Source of the DNA: Lachnospiraceae bacterium
GTDB taxonomy: Bacteria; Bacillota; Clostridia; Lachnospirales; Lachnospiraceae
Assembly (NCBI GenBank): GCA_021770785.1
Contig: JAETQH010000013.1
Location: 1-64,000 of the forward strand
Direction of reading: 5' to 3'
Length of the DNA stretch: 64,000 bases
Shown here: one piece after another, positions 35,271-45,600 of the stretch
How the letters are laid out: each line of letters opens with the position of its first letter
How positions within the stretch are numbered: the first letter of the stretch is position 1
Translations under genes and position numbers: made by a program
Notes under the pieces: model-generated
Seen by the model: the letters and a program-made list of their open reading frames with translations, nothing else
The model's database searches: none
What the model was told of the DNA's origin: nothing

Positions 35271-35355
35271 TGCACAGCCCCATGCAGAGGAAGTATGCCG
35301 CTGAAGCGGCGCATGGGGCGCGCGGCGAGTAGGGGAAAATTCTTCCCTACTCGAT
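35271..35355 (+). repeat. Dispersed two-hairpin element, copy 3
   Basis: TGCACA is followed by the variable hairpin GCCCCATGC (35277-35285) with GCATGGGGC (35311-35319) and an inner CCGCT/AGCGG stem. GCGCGG then leads into CGAGTAGGGGAA (35326-35337) with TTCCCTACTCG (35343-35353) and ATTT. It lies between the msmX terminator and the CdaR-like regulator. The first stem is fully paired yet unrelated in sequence to those of copies 1 and 2. Confidence 0.8.
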
Positions 35356-35396
35356 TTTTAAATAACGGTTTTCAGAAAGGGATTGTAGGAAAATAT

Positions 35397-36482
35397 ATGA
35401 TTTCTAACCATAAGATTCAGGCGGCGTTAGATGAGATTAAAGAGATATCGAGAATCGATTTGGCGCTTTATACAGAAAAAGGAAAATTAGTTGCCGCTAC
35501 CTTTTCCATAGAAGAGGATTTGGAGGGGGCGGTTGCCTCTTTTGCGGAATCCATGGCGGAAAGCCAGATGTTAGCGGGCTGCCATTTTTTTAAGGTGGTG
35601 GTGGAGGGGGAAGTGGAATATATTCTTCTGACGAAATCCTCTGCGGAGGACGCTTATATGGTGGGCAGGCTGGCAGTCTGCCAGATACGGAATTTAGCGG
35701 CGGCTTATATGGAGCAATTTGACCGCAACAATTTCATGCAGAACATTCTGCTGGGAAATATGCTTGTGGTGGATATGTACAATAAAGCAAAAAAGCTTCA
35801 TGTGGAGCAGGCGGAGCGGGTGGTCTATGTCATTGATTTAGGGGATAAGAAGGATTCCTCTGCGGTGGAATTGGTGAAGAACCTTTTTGTTACCAAAACG
35901 CGGGACTATGTGACGGAGGTGGACGAGCAGAGCATTGTGCTGATTAAGGACGTCCGTGATATTCCGGGGGCAGAAGAATTGCAGAGCCTTGCCAATATGA
36001 TTGTGGACAATATGCACACAGAGATTATGGTCCGAGCCAGAGTGGGTTACGGCAACCGGGTTACCAATCTGCAGGATATCACCCGCTCCTATCAGGAGGC
36101 GAAGATGGCGTTAGAGGTGGGCAGGATTTTCTATGCAGAGCGGGAAACCATAGCCTATAGCTGTCTGGGGATAGGAAGGCTGATTTACCAGCTTCCCATG
36201 AGCTTATGTGAAATGTTTATCCATGAGGTGTTCGGAGATGAAATTCCAGACGTATTCAACGAGGAAATTACCACCACCATCCAGAAATTCTTTGAGAATA
36301 ACCTGAATATTTCGGAGACGGCAAGACAGCTGTATGTACATAGAAATACGTTAGTCTACCGTTTGGAGCGGTTAGAGAAAATGATAGGTCTTGACATCAG
36401 GAAATTTGATGATGCGATGACCTTTAAAATTGCGCTGATGGTACTGGCGCATATGAATTATCAGAAAGCAGAGGAGCAGTAG
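35397..36482 (+). CDS. CdaR/PucR-type transcriptional regulator
   Basis: A 361-residue protein with a C-terminal PucR-type helix-turn-helix (NLNISETARQLYVHRNTLVYRLERLEK, about 305-335). N-terminal sequence resembles a putative sugar diacid recognition region. Family members control sugar-acid or purine use. I start it at ATG 35397; the frame reaches back into the dispersed element, where no binding site exists. It ends 2 bp before the topoisomerase B gene, but nothing links its function to supercoiling. Confidence 0.8.
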   Translation: MISNHKIQAALDEIKEISRIDLALYTEKGKLVAATFSIEEDLEGAVASFAESMAESQMLAGCHFFKVVVEGEVEYILLTKSSAEDAYMVGRLAVCQIRNLAAAYMEQFDRNNFMQNILLGNMLVVDMYNKAKKLHVEQAERVVYVIDLGDKKDSSAVELVKNLFVTKTRDYVTEVDEQSIVLIKDVRDIPGAEELQSLANMIVDNMHTEIMVRARVGYGNRVTNLQDITRSYQEAKMALEVGRIFYAERETIAYSCLGIGRLIYQLPMSLCEMFIHEVFGDEIPDVFNEEITTTIQKFFENNLNISETARQLYVHRNTLVYRLERLEKMIGLDIRKFDDAMTFKIALMVLAHMNYQKAEEQ

Positions 36483-36484
36483 TT

Positions 36485-38407
36485 ATGGCGAACAAGACAT
36501 CCTATGATGAGCACAGCATTGCGGTGTTAGAGGGACTAGAAGCGGTGCGGAAACGGCCGGGAATGTATATCGGCAGTGTGTCAAGAAAGGGGCTAAATCA
36601 CCTGATTTACGAGATTGTGGACAATGCGGTGGACGAGCATTTGGCAGGGGCATGTGACACCATTCATGTGATACTAGAGGCGGACGGTTCCTGTACGGTG
36701 GAGGACAACGGAAGGGGCGTCCCGGTGGGAATGCACGCAAAGGGAGTGTCTGCGGCGCGTATTGTATACACTACGCTTCATGCCGGAGGCAAATTTGACG
36801 ATTCCGCCTATAAGACCAGCGGCGGTCTGCACGGCGTGGGCTCTTCCGTAGTCAATGCCCTTTCCACTTACATGGATGTGGAAATCAGCAGGGATGGATT
36901 TGTGCACCATGATCGTTATGAGCGGGGCGTACCCGTGGTGGAGCTTGAAGGCGGCTTGCTGCCGAAAATAGGAAAGACGAAAAAGACCGGGACAAAGATT
37001 AATTTCCTGCCGGACCCGGAAATTTTTGAAAAGACAAGATTTAAAGAAGATGAAGTCAAGAGCCGTATGCACGAAACGGCTTATTTAAATCCTGCCCTTA
37101 CTATTATCTATGAGGACCGCCGGGGGGAAGAGCCGGAGCATATCGTGTACCATGAGGAAGAGGGTATCATCGGCTTTGTCAAGGATTTGAACAAGAATGC
37201 GGAGGTTCTTCACGATGTGATTTATTTTAAGGGTGAGGCGGAAAATATCACCGTGGAAGCGGCATTTCAGTATACCAATGAATTTCATGAGAATATTTTA
37301 GGCTTCTGCAACAATATTTTTAATGCGGAGGGCGGAACCCATATTACCGGATTTAAGACTGTATTTACTACGGTTATTAACTCCTATGCCAGGGAGCTTG
37401 GCATTTTAAAGGAAAAGGATACCAATTTCACAGGGGCGGACGTCAGAAATGGTATGACGGCGGTGGTGTCCATCAAGCACCCGGACCCCAGGTTCGAAGG
37501 ACAGACAAAGACGAAATTAGACAACCAGGACGCCTCCCGTGTGACGGCGAAGGTCACCGGGGACGAAATCCAACTGTATTTTGATAAAAATTTAGAGACC
37601 TTAAAGACCGTGATTTCCTGTGCGGAGAAAGCGGCAAAAATCCGTAAGACGGAGGAAAAAGCAAAGACCAACCTGCTGACGAAGCAGAAATTTTCCTTTG
37701 ATTCCAACGGAAAGCTGGCAAACTGTGAGAGCAGGGATGCCTCTGTCTGTGAAATTTTCATCGTGGAGGGAGATTCTGCGGGAGGCTCCGCAAAGACTGC
37801 CAGGGATAGGAGCTTTCAGGCAATTCTGCCTATCCGGGGTAAAATTTTGAATGTGGAGAAGGCAAGTATTGATAAAGTCCTTGCCAATGCAGAAATCAAG
37901 ACTATGATTAATGCCTTCGGCTGTGGATTTTCAGAGGGCTACGGCAATGATTTTGACATTACCAAGCTGCGCTACGATAAAATTATTATCATGGCGGATG
38001 CCGATGTGGACGGAGCACATATTTCTAACCTGCTTTTGACACTATTTTACCGTTTTATGCCGGAGCTGATTTACGAAGGGCATGTCTATGTGGCAATGCC
38101 GCCCCTTTATAAGGCGATTCCGGCGAAGGGAGAGGAAGAGTACCTCTATGATGACGCAGCGCTGGAGAAATACCGGAAAAGCCACAAGGGCAGCTTCACC
38201 CTGCAGCGCTACAAAGGTCTCGGAGAGATGGATGCAGAGCAGCTCTGGGAGACAACCTTAAACCCCGAGACAAGAATTTTGAAACGAGTGGAGATTGAGG
38301 ACGGAAGAATGGCATCTGACATCACAGAGCTTTTAATGGGAAATGACGTCCTTCCCCGTAAAATGTTTATCTACGAGCACGCCCAGGATGCAAGTCTTGA
38401 TGTGTAG
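36485..38407 (+). CDS. parE: Type IIA DNA topoisomerase subunit B (topoisomerase IV-like)
   Basis: Subunit B is the ATPase half of gyrase or topoisomerase IV. The 640-residue protein has the GHKL ATPase motifs EIVDNAVDEH, DNGRGVPVG and GGLHGVGSSVVNAL, the Toprim EGDSAGGSA and DADVDGAH, and the C-terminal GLGEMDAEQLWETT. Sequence alone barely separates GyrB from ParE; I use ParE because the partner A subunit lacks a GyrA box and because dnaA/recF, the usual gyrB neighbours, are absent. Confidence 0.85.
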   Translation: MANKTSYDEHSIAVLEGLEAVRKRPGMYIGSVSRKGLNHLIYEIVDNAVDEHLAGACDTIHVILEADGSCTVEDNGRGVPVGMHAKGVSAARIVYTTLHAGGKFDDSAYKTSGGLHGVGSSVVNALSTYMDVEISRDGFVHHDRYERGVPVVELEGGLLPKIGKTKKTGTKINFLPDPEIFEKTRFKEDEVKSRMHETAYLNPALTIIYEDRRGEEPEHIVYHEEEGIIGFVKDLNKNAEVLHDVIYFKGEAENITVEAAFQYTNEFHENILGFCNNIFNAEGGTHITGFKTVFTTVINSYARELGILKEKDTNFTGADVRNGMTAVVSIKHPDPRFEGQTKTKLDNQDASRVTAKVTGDEIQLYFDKNLETLKTVISCAEKAAKIRKTEEKAKTNLLTKQKFSFDSNGKLANCESRDASVCEIFIVEGDSAGGSAKTARDRSFQAILPIRGKILNVEKASIDKVLANAEIKTMINAFGCGFSEGYGNDFDITKLRYDKIIIMADADVDGAHISNLLLTLFYRFMPELIYEGHVYVAMPPLYKAIPAKGEEEYLYDDAALEKYRKSHKGSFTLQRYKGLGEMDAEQLWETTLNPETRILKRVEIEDGRMASDITELLMGNDVLPRKMFIYEHAQDASLDV

Positions 38408-38457
38408 CAATGAGCTGCCGCAGTTTCTTAGATAAGTAGAAAAAAGAGGAATTAAAA

Positions 38458-40695
38458 ATGAGACAGGAAGAACAGATTATCCGCACGGAATACTCAGAAC
38501 TAATGCAGAAATCATTTATTGACTACGCCATGAGCGTCATTGTCGCCCGTGCCCTCCCGGATGTGCGGGACGGGTTAAAGCCGGTACAAAGACGTACCCT
38601 ATATGACATGTATGAGCTTGGCATCCGTTATGATAAACCTTACCGTAAAAGCGCCCGTATCGTTGGTGATACCATGGGTAAATACCACCCCCACGGCGAC
38701 AGCTCCATCTACGGTGCCCTTGTGGTGTTAGCCCAGGATTTTAAAATGGGGATGCCCTTAGTGGACGGCCACGGTAATTTTGGCTCCATCGAGGGAGACG
38801 GTGCAGCTGCCATGCGTTATACGGAAGCGAGGTTACAGAAAATTACCCAGGAAGCCTATTTGTCAGACCTTGACAAAGATGTGGTGGATTTTGTACCGAA
38901 CTTTGATGAAACAGAGAAGGAACCGGAGGTGCTTCCGGTAAAAGTGCCGAACCTTTTAATCAACGGTTCCGAGGGTATCGCCGTGGGTATGACCACCAAT
39001 ATCCCGCCCCATAATTTCGGCGAGGTGATTGACGGTGTCATTGCCTATATGAAGAATCCGGATATTAACACGGAACAGATGATGCAGTACATTCCGGGAC
39101 CGGATTTCCCCACCGGAGGTATTGTGGCAAATAAGGACGAGCTTCTGGCGGTTTATTCCACCGGAACAGGAAAAATCAAAATTCGTGGGAAAGTGGAAGT
39201 GGAACAGGGAAAGGGCGGCAGGGAACGCCTGGTGATTACAGAAATCCCCTATCCCATGATAGGGGCAAACATCGGTAAATTTTTGAATGATGTATACAGC
39301 CTTGTGGAGACGAAAAAGACCAACGATATCGTGGATATTACGAACCAGTCCTCTAAGGAGGGAATCCGTATTGTATTAGAATTGCGGAAAGGGGCAGATG
39401 CGGAAAATCTGAAAAATCTGCTCTACAAAAAAACAAAGCTGGAGGATACCTTTGGGGTCAACATGCTTGCCGTGGCGGAGGGCAGACCGGAAACCATGGG
39501 AATTGTGCCGATGATCCGTCATCATGTGAATTTCCAGTATGAGCTTGCCACCAGAAAATATCAGACACTTCTGGCAAAGGAGTTAGACAAAAAAGAAATT
39601 CAGGAGGGCTTGATAAAGGCGACGGACGTGATTGACCTGATTATTGAGATACTCCGGGGCAGTAAAAATGTGAAGGACGCAAGAGCCTGCCTGACAGAGG
39701 GTATCACGGATAACATTGCTTTTAAGTCTGCCCAGTCGAAGAAAGATGCGGCAAAACTCCGTTTTACGGAACGGCAGACCACAGCCATTTTAGAAATGCG
39801 TCTGCAGAAGTTAATCGGTTTGGAGTTAGAAGCTCTCATGAAGGAACATGAGCAGACTTTAAAGAACATTGCCCGGTATGAGGATATTTTAGGCAGCCGT
39901 TCTGTTATGGCTAAGGTTATCATCAAGGAGTTAGAGGGCTACAAGAAGGAATACAGCCATCCCAGAAAGACCGTCATCGATAATTTAGAAGAAGCGGTGG
40001 TGGAAGAGAAGAAGATAGAAGAGATGGACGTGGTATTTTTAATGGACCGCTTCGGCTATGCGAAAACTATTGATACTGCCACCTATGAGAGAAATAAGGA
40101 GGCGGCGGACACGGAAAACCGCTATGTACTGACCTGTAAAAATACGGACAAAATCTGTATTTTTACCAATACGGGGCAGCTGCACCTGCTTAAGGTATTA
40201 GATTTGCCCTTTGGAAAATTCCGTGATAAGGGAACGCCCATTGACAATATCAGCAATTATGACAGCAGCACGGAAAATTTCATTTATATCATGAATTTAG
40301 CGGCAATCAGCAATACAAAAGTGATTTTCGGAACGAAGAATGCCATGCTAAAGGTGGTGGACGGCGTGGAATTTGATGTGTCAAAGCGCACTACGGCGGC
40401 CACCAAGTTGAATGACGGGGACGAAGTTATTTTTGTGAAAGCCTTTTCTATGGAAGAGACACTTGTAATGCAGTCGGAAAAGGACTTCTTCCTGCGGATT
40501 GACGCCTCCACCATACCGGAGAAGAAGAAGGGAGCGGTGGGCGTCCGGGGCATGAAGCTTGGCGCCGGGGATGCCCTTACGGCGATATACCTGCTTTCCG
40601 CCGGGGAGGAGCAGAGTGTGGAAGTCAAGGGGAAGGAAGTGGCGCTGCACCGGCTGCATGTGGCAAACAGAGATACCAAAGGAACGAAGAAGTAA
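38458..40695 (+). CDS. parC: Type IIA DNA topoisomerase subunit A (topoisomerase IV-like)
   Basis: The A subunit cuts and religates DNA. The 745-residue protein has the winged-helix core VQRRTLYDMYELG, GKYHPHGDSSIYGA and the catalytic tyrosine in AAMRYTEARL (about residue 121), and a C-terminal beta-pinwheel of about 220 residues. The GyrA box (QRRGGKG) needed for introducing supercoils is absent; that position reads ERNKEAADTENRY. This supports topoisomerase IV-like decatenation or relaxation. It is 50 bp downstream of the B subunit. Confidence 0.85.
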   Translation: MRQEEQIIRTEYSELMQKSFIDYAMSVIVARALPDVRDGLKPVQRRTLYDMYELGIRYDKPYRKSARIVGDTMGKYHPHGDSSIYGALVVLAQDFKMGMPLVDGHGNFGSIEGDGAAAMRYTEARLQKITQEAYLSDLDKDVVDFVPNFDETEKEPEVLPVKVPNLLINGSEGIAVGMTTNIPPHNFGEVIDGVIAYMKNPDINTEQMMQYIPGPDFPTGGIVANKDELLAVYSTGTGKIKIRGKVEVEQGKGGRERLVITEIPYPMIGANIGKFLNDVYSLVETKKTNDIVDITNQSSKEGIRIVLELRKGADAENLKNLLYKKTKLEDTFGVNMLAVAEGRPETMGIVPMIRHHVNFQYELATRKYQTLLAKELDKKEIQEGLIKATDVIDLIIEILRGSKNVKDARACLTEGITDNIAFKSAQSKKDAAKLRFTERQTTAILEMRLQKLIGLELEALMKEHEQTLKNIARYEDILGSRSVMAKVIIKELEGYKKEYSHPRKTVIDNLEEAVVEEKKIEEMDVVFLMDRFGYAKTIDTATYERNKEAADTENRYVLTCKNTDKICIFTNTGQLHLLKVLDLPFGKFRDKGTPIDNISNYDSSTENFIYIMNLAAISNTKVIFGTKNAMLKVVDGVEFDVSKRTTAATKLNDGDEVIFVKAFSMEETLVMQSEKDFFLRIDASTIPEKKKGAVGVRGMKLGAGDALTAIYLLSAGEEQSVEVKGKEVALHRLHVANRDTKGTKK

Positions 40696-40709
40696 AAACG
40701 GAGCGGTCT

Positions 40710-41507
40710 ATGAAAAAAAGCAGATTTGAATTTTGGCAGATTTTATATCCCATTGCCATTTATTATGTGGTTATGAGTTTATCCTATTTTGGACTGGAAG
40801 TGATATTAGGAGCCACCACTGGGGAAAATTATATGGTGCGCCAGCTTTTGTGCGGGGCAATTACCATTCCGTTTCTTTTGCGGTTTTATCTGTCGGATAA
40901 AAAGATGCGGGACGTGGTTTACGGGGAGAAGAAATTCAAACCGAATGGAAAGCAGATAAAAACGATTCTCCTCACTATTGCAACGGCGGCCACGGCGGGG
41001 ATAGCGGTCAATAATTTGATTGCCATGACGCCTATGGTGGAGCTGTCCCAGGGATTTCAGGACGCAAATGCCTCCTTCTTTGGTGGGGAGGTGCTGTTTC
41101 AGATATTAGGTTCCTGCATAATTATTCCCATTGCGGAGGAACTGGTTTTCCGGGGCGTGGTGTACCAAAGGCTGCGGATACATTTTGATGTGCCGAAGGC
41201 GCTGATTCTTTCTGCCGTTATTTTTGGAATTGTGCATACCAATGTGGTGCAGTTTATTTATGCGGCGCTGCTTGGAAGCCTGCTGGCATTCCTCTATGAG
41301 AAGAGCGGTTTTTTCTACGTTCCGGTGCTGGGCCATGCCGTGGCAAACACCATAGCGGTCATCCGCACTGCCACCGGGTGGCTTATGTTTTCTTATGAAC
41401 CGACGGCTGCCGGGATTGGAGTTACGCTGGCGTTTCTTGTAGCTGCGGCGGGACTGATTTGGTATCAGGTGCGGGAGTGGCAGGCAGAAAGGAAAGGTAA
41501 AATATGA
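40710..41507 (+). CDS. CPBP family intramembrane metalloprotease
   Basis: A 265-residue membrane protein with about seven spans and the CAAX-protease/bacteriocin-processing motifs: EELVFRGVVYQRL (about 142), FGIVHTNVVQF and GHAVANT. The Glu-Glu and His residues are the predicted active site. These proteins act in bacteriocin self-immunity or prenyl-protein processing; no bacteriocin gene is adjacent. The last 4 bases of its stop overlap the ATG of sbcD. Confidence 0.85.
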   Translation: MKKSRFEFWQILYPIAIYYVVMSLSYFGLEVILGATTGENYMVRQLLCGAITIPFLLRFYLSDKKMRDVVYGEKKFKPNGKQIKTILLTIATAATAGIAVNNLIAMTPMVELSQGFQDANASFFGGEVLFQILGSCIIIPIAEELVFRGVVYQRLRIHFDVPKALILSAVIFGIVHTNVVQFIYAALLGSLLAFLYEKSGFFYVPVLGHAVANTIAVIRTATGWLMFSYEPTAAGIGVTLAFLVAAAGLIWYQVREWQAERKGKI

Positions 41508-42661
41508 AATTTCTACATTTAGGAGATCTGCACTTAGGAAAAACACTGGGTGATTTTGATTTGATTGAGGATCAGAGGTATATCCTTGATCAGCTTCTTT
41601 GTATCGCAGATAATGAATCCATAGACGGCGTATTTATCGCCGGAGATGTGTATGATAAATCTGTTCCAAGCGAGGCTGCTACGAAGCTTTTAGATTATTT
41701 TCTGATTAAACTGGCAGAAAAAGGAATCAGGGTATTTATGGTGAGTGGAAACCATGATTCGGATAATCGTTTAAATTACGGAAGTACTCTGTTTGCACAT
41801 AATCAGATATACATATCGGCTGTCTTTGACGGAATACTTCATAAGCAGAGCTTTGCTGAGGGGGATACAGAGATTGATATTTATATGCTTCCGTTTGTAA
41901 AAGCTTCCCAGGTAAGACATTATTTCCCAGGCGAGGATATAGAAAATTACGATGATGCAGTTCGAACCATTATAAGAAACACGCACATAGACAGAAAAAA
42001 TAAGAACATTCTGGTGGCGCATCAATTTGTTGCGGGGAAGGGAGAGGATCCCGCACTTGCAGGCTCCGAAAGCATTGGAACGCAGAGCGTAGGTATGGTT
42101 GAAAAAATTGGATATGATTGCTTTGATGATTTTGATTATGTGGCATTAGGTCATATTCATTCTCCTCAAAGAGTTGGAAAAGACGAGATCCGATATTCGG
42201 GTTCTCCTCTTAAATATTCCCTTAGCGAAGCGAATAATGAAAAGTCTGTTCCTCTTATTACGGTATCAGCAGAGGAGAGGGTTAAGATAGAGCTTGTTCC
42301 CTTAAAACCCATGAGAGACATGAGACATATAAAGGGGACGCTGAGGGAGTTGTTGGATAAAAAGAATATAAAAGCGCCAGAGGATTTCATTTATGCAACA
42401 TTGACAGATGAGGATATCGTCAATGATGCAATGGGAATATTTCAACAGGTATATCCGAATACAGTTCGAATTGATTACGACAATTCACATACAAGAGAGA
42501 TTGAGCAGGTGGATATCAGCAGAATTGCCGAAAACAAATCATTCCCGGAGTTGATCGGAGATTTTTACAGACTGATGTATGGCTGTGAGATTACGGAAGA
42601 GGAAATGGACGTCATGAGGACGGCGGCACGAGAGGCAGGTGTTATAAATGAAGCCGATTAA
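41504..42661 (+). CDS. sbcD: Exonuclease SbcCD subunit D
   Basis: SbcD is the Mre11-like nuclease that, with SbcC, cuts hairpins and protein-blocked DNA ends. The 385-residue protein has the phosphoesterase motifs GDLHLGK, GDVYDK, SGNHDS and LGHIHSPQ with their metal ligands. It overlaps sbcC by 14 bp. It uses more CTT/CTA leucine and AGA arginine codons and less TTA-GAG phrasing than the genes on either side. The palindromes elsewhere in this window are the kind of substrate SbcCD attacks when extruded. Confidence 0.93.
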   Translation: MKFLHLGDLHLGKTLGDFDLIEDQRYILDQLLCIADNESIDGVFIAGDVYDKSVPSEAATKLLDYFLIKLAEKGIRVFMVSGNHDSDNRLNYGSTLFAHNQIYISAVFDGILHKQSFAEGDTEIDIYMLPFVKASQVRHYFPGEDIENYDDAVRTIIRNTHIDRKNKNILVAHQFVAGKGEDPALAGSESIGTQSVGMVEKIGYDCFDDFDYVALGHIHSPQRVGKDEIRYSGSPLKYSLSEANNEKSVPLITVSAEERVKIELVPLKPMRDMRHIKGTLRELLDKKNIKAPEDFIYATLTDEDIVNDAMGIFQQVYPNTVRIDYDNSHTREIEQVDISRIAENKSFPELIGDFYRLMYGCEITEEEMDVMRTAAREAGVINEAD

Positions 42662-45600
42662 ACTGATCATAAGCGCAATTGGTCCATATGCGGAGAAACT
42701 TCCGGAAATAGAGTTTGCTGCCTTTGAAGAAAAGGGGCTGTTTTTGATATCCGGGGACACCGGCGCGGGGAAAACCACGATATTTGATGCGATATGTTTT
42801 GCGTTATATGGAACGACCAGCGGAACATACAGGGATACGAAAAATTTAAGAAGCGAATACGCTAAGGATTCTGCTCAGAGCTATGTGGACTTTTATTTTT
42901 CACATCAGGGGCGGGAATTCCATGTTTGGAGACAACCGTCTTACGAAAGACAGAAACAGCGTGGCTGCGGTAAGATATTAGAGAAAGAAAAGGCGATTCT
43001 TTATGAAGAGGGACAGGTGCCGATAGAGGGTCTGACTCAGGTAAATAATGCCGTAAAAGAACTGCTGCATATAGATGAGAAGCAGTTTAAACAGATTGTA
43101 ATGATTGCGCAGGGGGAATTCTGGGATTTATTGAATGCGAAAACGGATCAGAGAACAGAGATACTGCGAACTATATTTTTAACAAACGGCTATAAAAACA
43201 TTGAATACAAATTGAAAGATCGAATGGATGCAAGCTACAAAGTTAAGGTAAAGGCTGAAGACAGTATCATTCAGCATTTTGAGGATGTGGCGGCAGACAA
43301 AGAAGATGAGCTTTTTGAAGAACTGGAGGAGCTTAAAAGCAGAGCTGGACGAACCGGAAGTACATGGAATTTAGATGAAATCTTAGACGTAATGCAACGC
43401 TTGAACCTGTCGGACAGAGAAAGGCTAAAGTGTATGAAAGCAGATCTGAAAAAAGCAGAGGAAGAGCTAAAGAAGAACAATGAGAAGCTTGCGCTGGCTA
43501 AGATTAATAACGGATTCATCGAAAAGAGGGATAAGCTTCAAAAGGAAAAAGAAGAGCTTGAAAAAAGAAAGACGGAAATTGATGAATTAATACAGCGTCT
43601 GGACAAACAAAAGAAGGCCACCCGTAATGTGAATCCGTCTTATATTGCGTGGGCTAGGAAGTGTGATGAGGTATCTTCGACCAAAAAACAGATTCAAACA
43701 GCGCAATCTAAGTTAGAGGCAGCCGTGGCGAATGTAAAACAGACCGAAGCTGTGCTTGACGATGCCCAAAAGCTGGAGCCGGAGGCTGACAAATTAAAGC
43801 AGACGATAAGCAGGATTGACGATGAAGAAAAGAAATATCGGCAAAAAGAGGAGCTGGAAGAAAGACTAAAAGAACTTGAAGAATACGATAATAATATCAG
43901 CGCAGAAGAAAAGAATTTAAAAGAATCTGAGAAAACCCTTAAGGAGAAGATAAAAGCCCTTAATAAAACAGTTAAGGAATTAAAAGGCAAGCCAGCTGAA
44001 TTGATAGAGGCAAAAAACGAGAGTGAAAAGCTTACGGAGCTTCTGACGGAGTTAGATGTGATTATAGACCATCAGATTCCGGAAAGGGAAAAAAGGAAAA
44101 GGTCTCTTTCCAGAAAACAGAAAACATTTTTAGACACGCGTGATAGATATCAGGAGGCGAGCAGCAGAAGAGAAGAGGCGGAACACATTCTTGAAGACAG
44201 TAGAGCAGGTATCTTAGCGAGAAAACTTGTAGAAGGAGAAAAGTGCCCGGTGTGTGGGTCCGTGCACCATCCGGATCCGGCTAAGCTGAAAGAGACTTCG
44301 ATTTCAGAGGATGATTTTAAAAAATTTCAGGAAGAAGAGTCCGAGCTTCAAGAGAAAAAGAACAAAGCAAATACCGAAGCGGAAATAGCAAAAACATCGC
44401 TAGAAGAATTCGAGGAGCAGCTTAGGATAACTATCTTAGATTATATGAGCAACCCGTTTCTGAGTATGAACAGGGAGGAAGAGTCTCTCGATGAGCTAAT
44501 CAGGGAAGTTAAGGATACAAAGACTCAGGCTGAGGCGATGTCAAAGGAGAATATTAAAAAATGTAATTCCCTTGGGAAGGAATGCAAAAGACTTAAGAGG
44601 GCTGAAGAAGATCTCGAAACGGCACAGGGAGATGAAACAGAAAAACTCAATTCGAAAAAAGAAGAGCTCGACAAAAACAGGCAAAAAAATAAGCAGGAAC
44701 TGACGGAAGCGAAAGCCATATTAAAAACGCTTGAAAAATTGAGTTACCCAGATTGGAAAACGGCAAAAAAAGAGAGAAAGCAGGCGGAAACGAAGAAAAA
44801 TAAGATATTAGATGATATCAGGAAGGCGGAGCAGGAAAAGAAAAAAGCTGATAACAATGTTACTGCTGTCAAGTCAAAGTTAGAAACGCTGAAGGGCAGT
44901 GTGAAACAGCAGGAAACAGATGAAAAAGCTTTAAGGGAAAAGTTGGATAAAGAAGTCGATGCAAATGGTTTCTCTTCTGTAGAGGAAATGCGGATATGTG
45001 TTGTAGACGAATCTGAAATTGCATTGTCGGACAAAGTGATTAATGAATATAATCAGGCTGTTGCAACGAATAAGGAACAGCTTTTAGATGCTAAGTCGGA
45101 TGCAAAAGGGAAAAAGATGATAGACATTGAAGGGTTAAAGGTTGTGTGTGATGAACAGGACACAAATGTCGAGTTGATAAGGAAGAACTGTAACAATAGC
45201 GAAAGCAGAATAGGTACGAATGAAGAGAAACAGAAGAGTATTTTTGGCAGGAGAGAAGAATTAGAAAAGGCATGCAAAGAGAATACAATCTGTCAGCGGC
45301 TTTATAATTTAGTCAAAGGCACAACTGGAAACGGAAAGATCACACTGGAGCAGTACATACAGGCTGCAGGATTTGACGGGATTATCGCTGCTGCAAACAG
45401 GCGGCTGTTGCCGATGAGCGATGGGCAGTATGAACTTTATCGCCAGGAGGATTCTCTTGGTAAAAGAAGTAATAATTTTCTTGACCTTGAAGTCTTAGAC
45501 AATCATACGGGACACAGAAGGCCGGTGGGAAACCTCTCCGGCGGAGAAAGCTTTAAGGCATCACTGAGTCTTGCTTTGGGATTATCTGATACCGTATCAT

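Noticed and set aside
35250-35396. CdaR-like protein extended to 35250
   Set aside because: The added sequence lies in the msmX terminator and the dispersed two-hairpin element; the start at 35397 fits better.
43694-45034. Serine-rich minus-strand frames opposite sbcC
   Set aside because: They arise from Lys/Glu coiled-coil codons read backwards (Phe/Ser runs).
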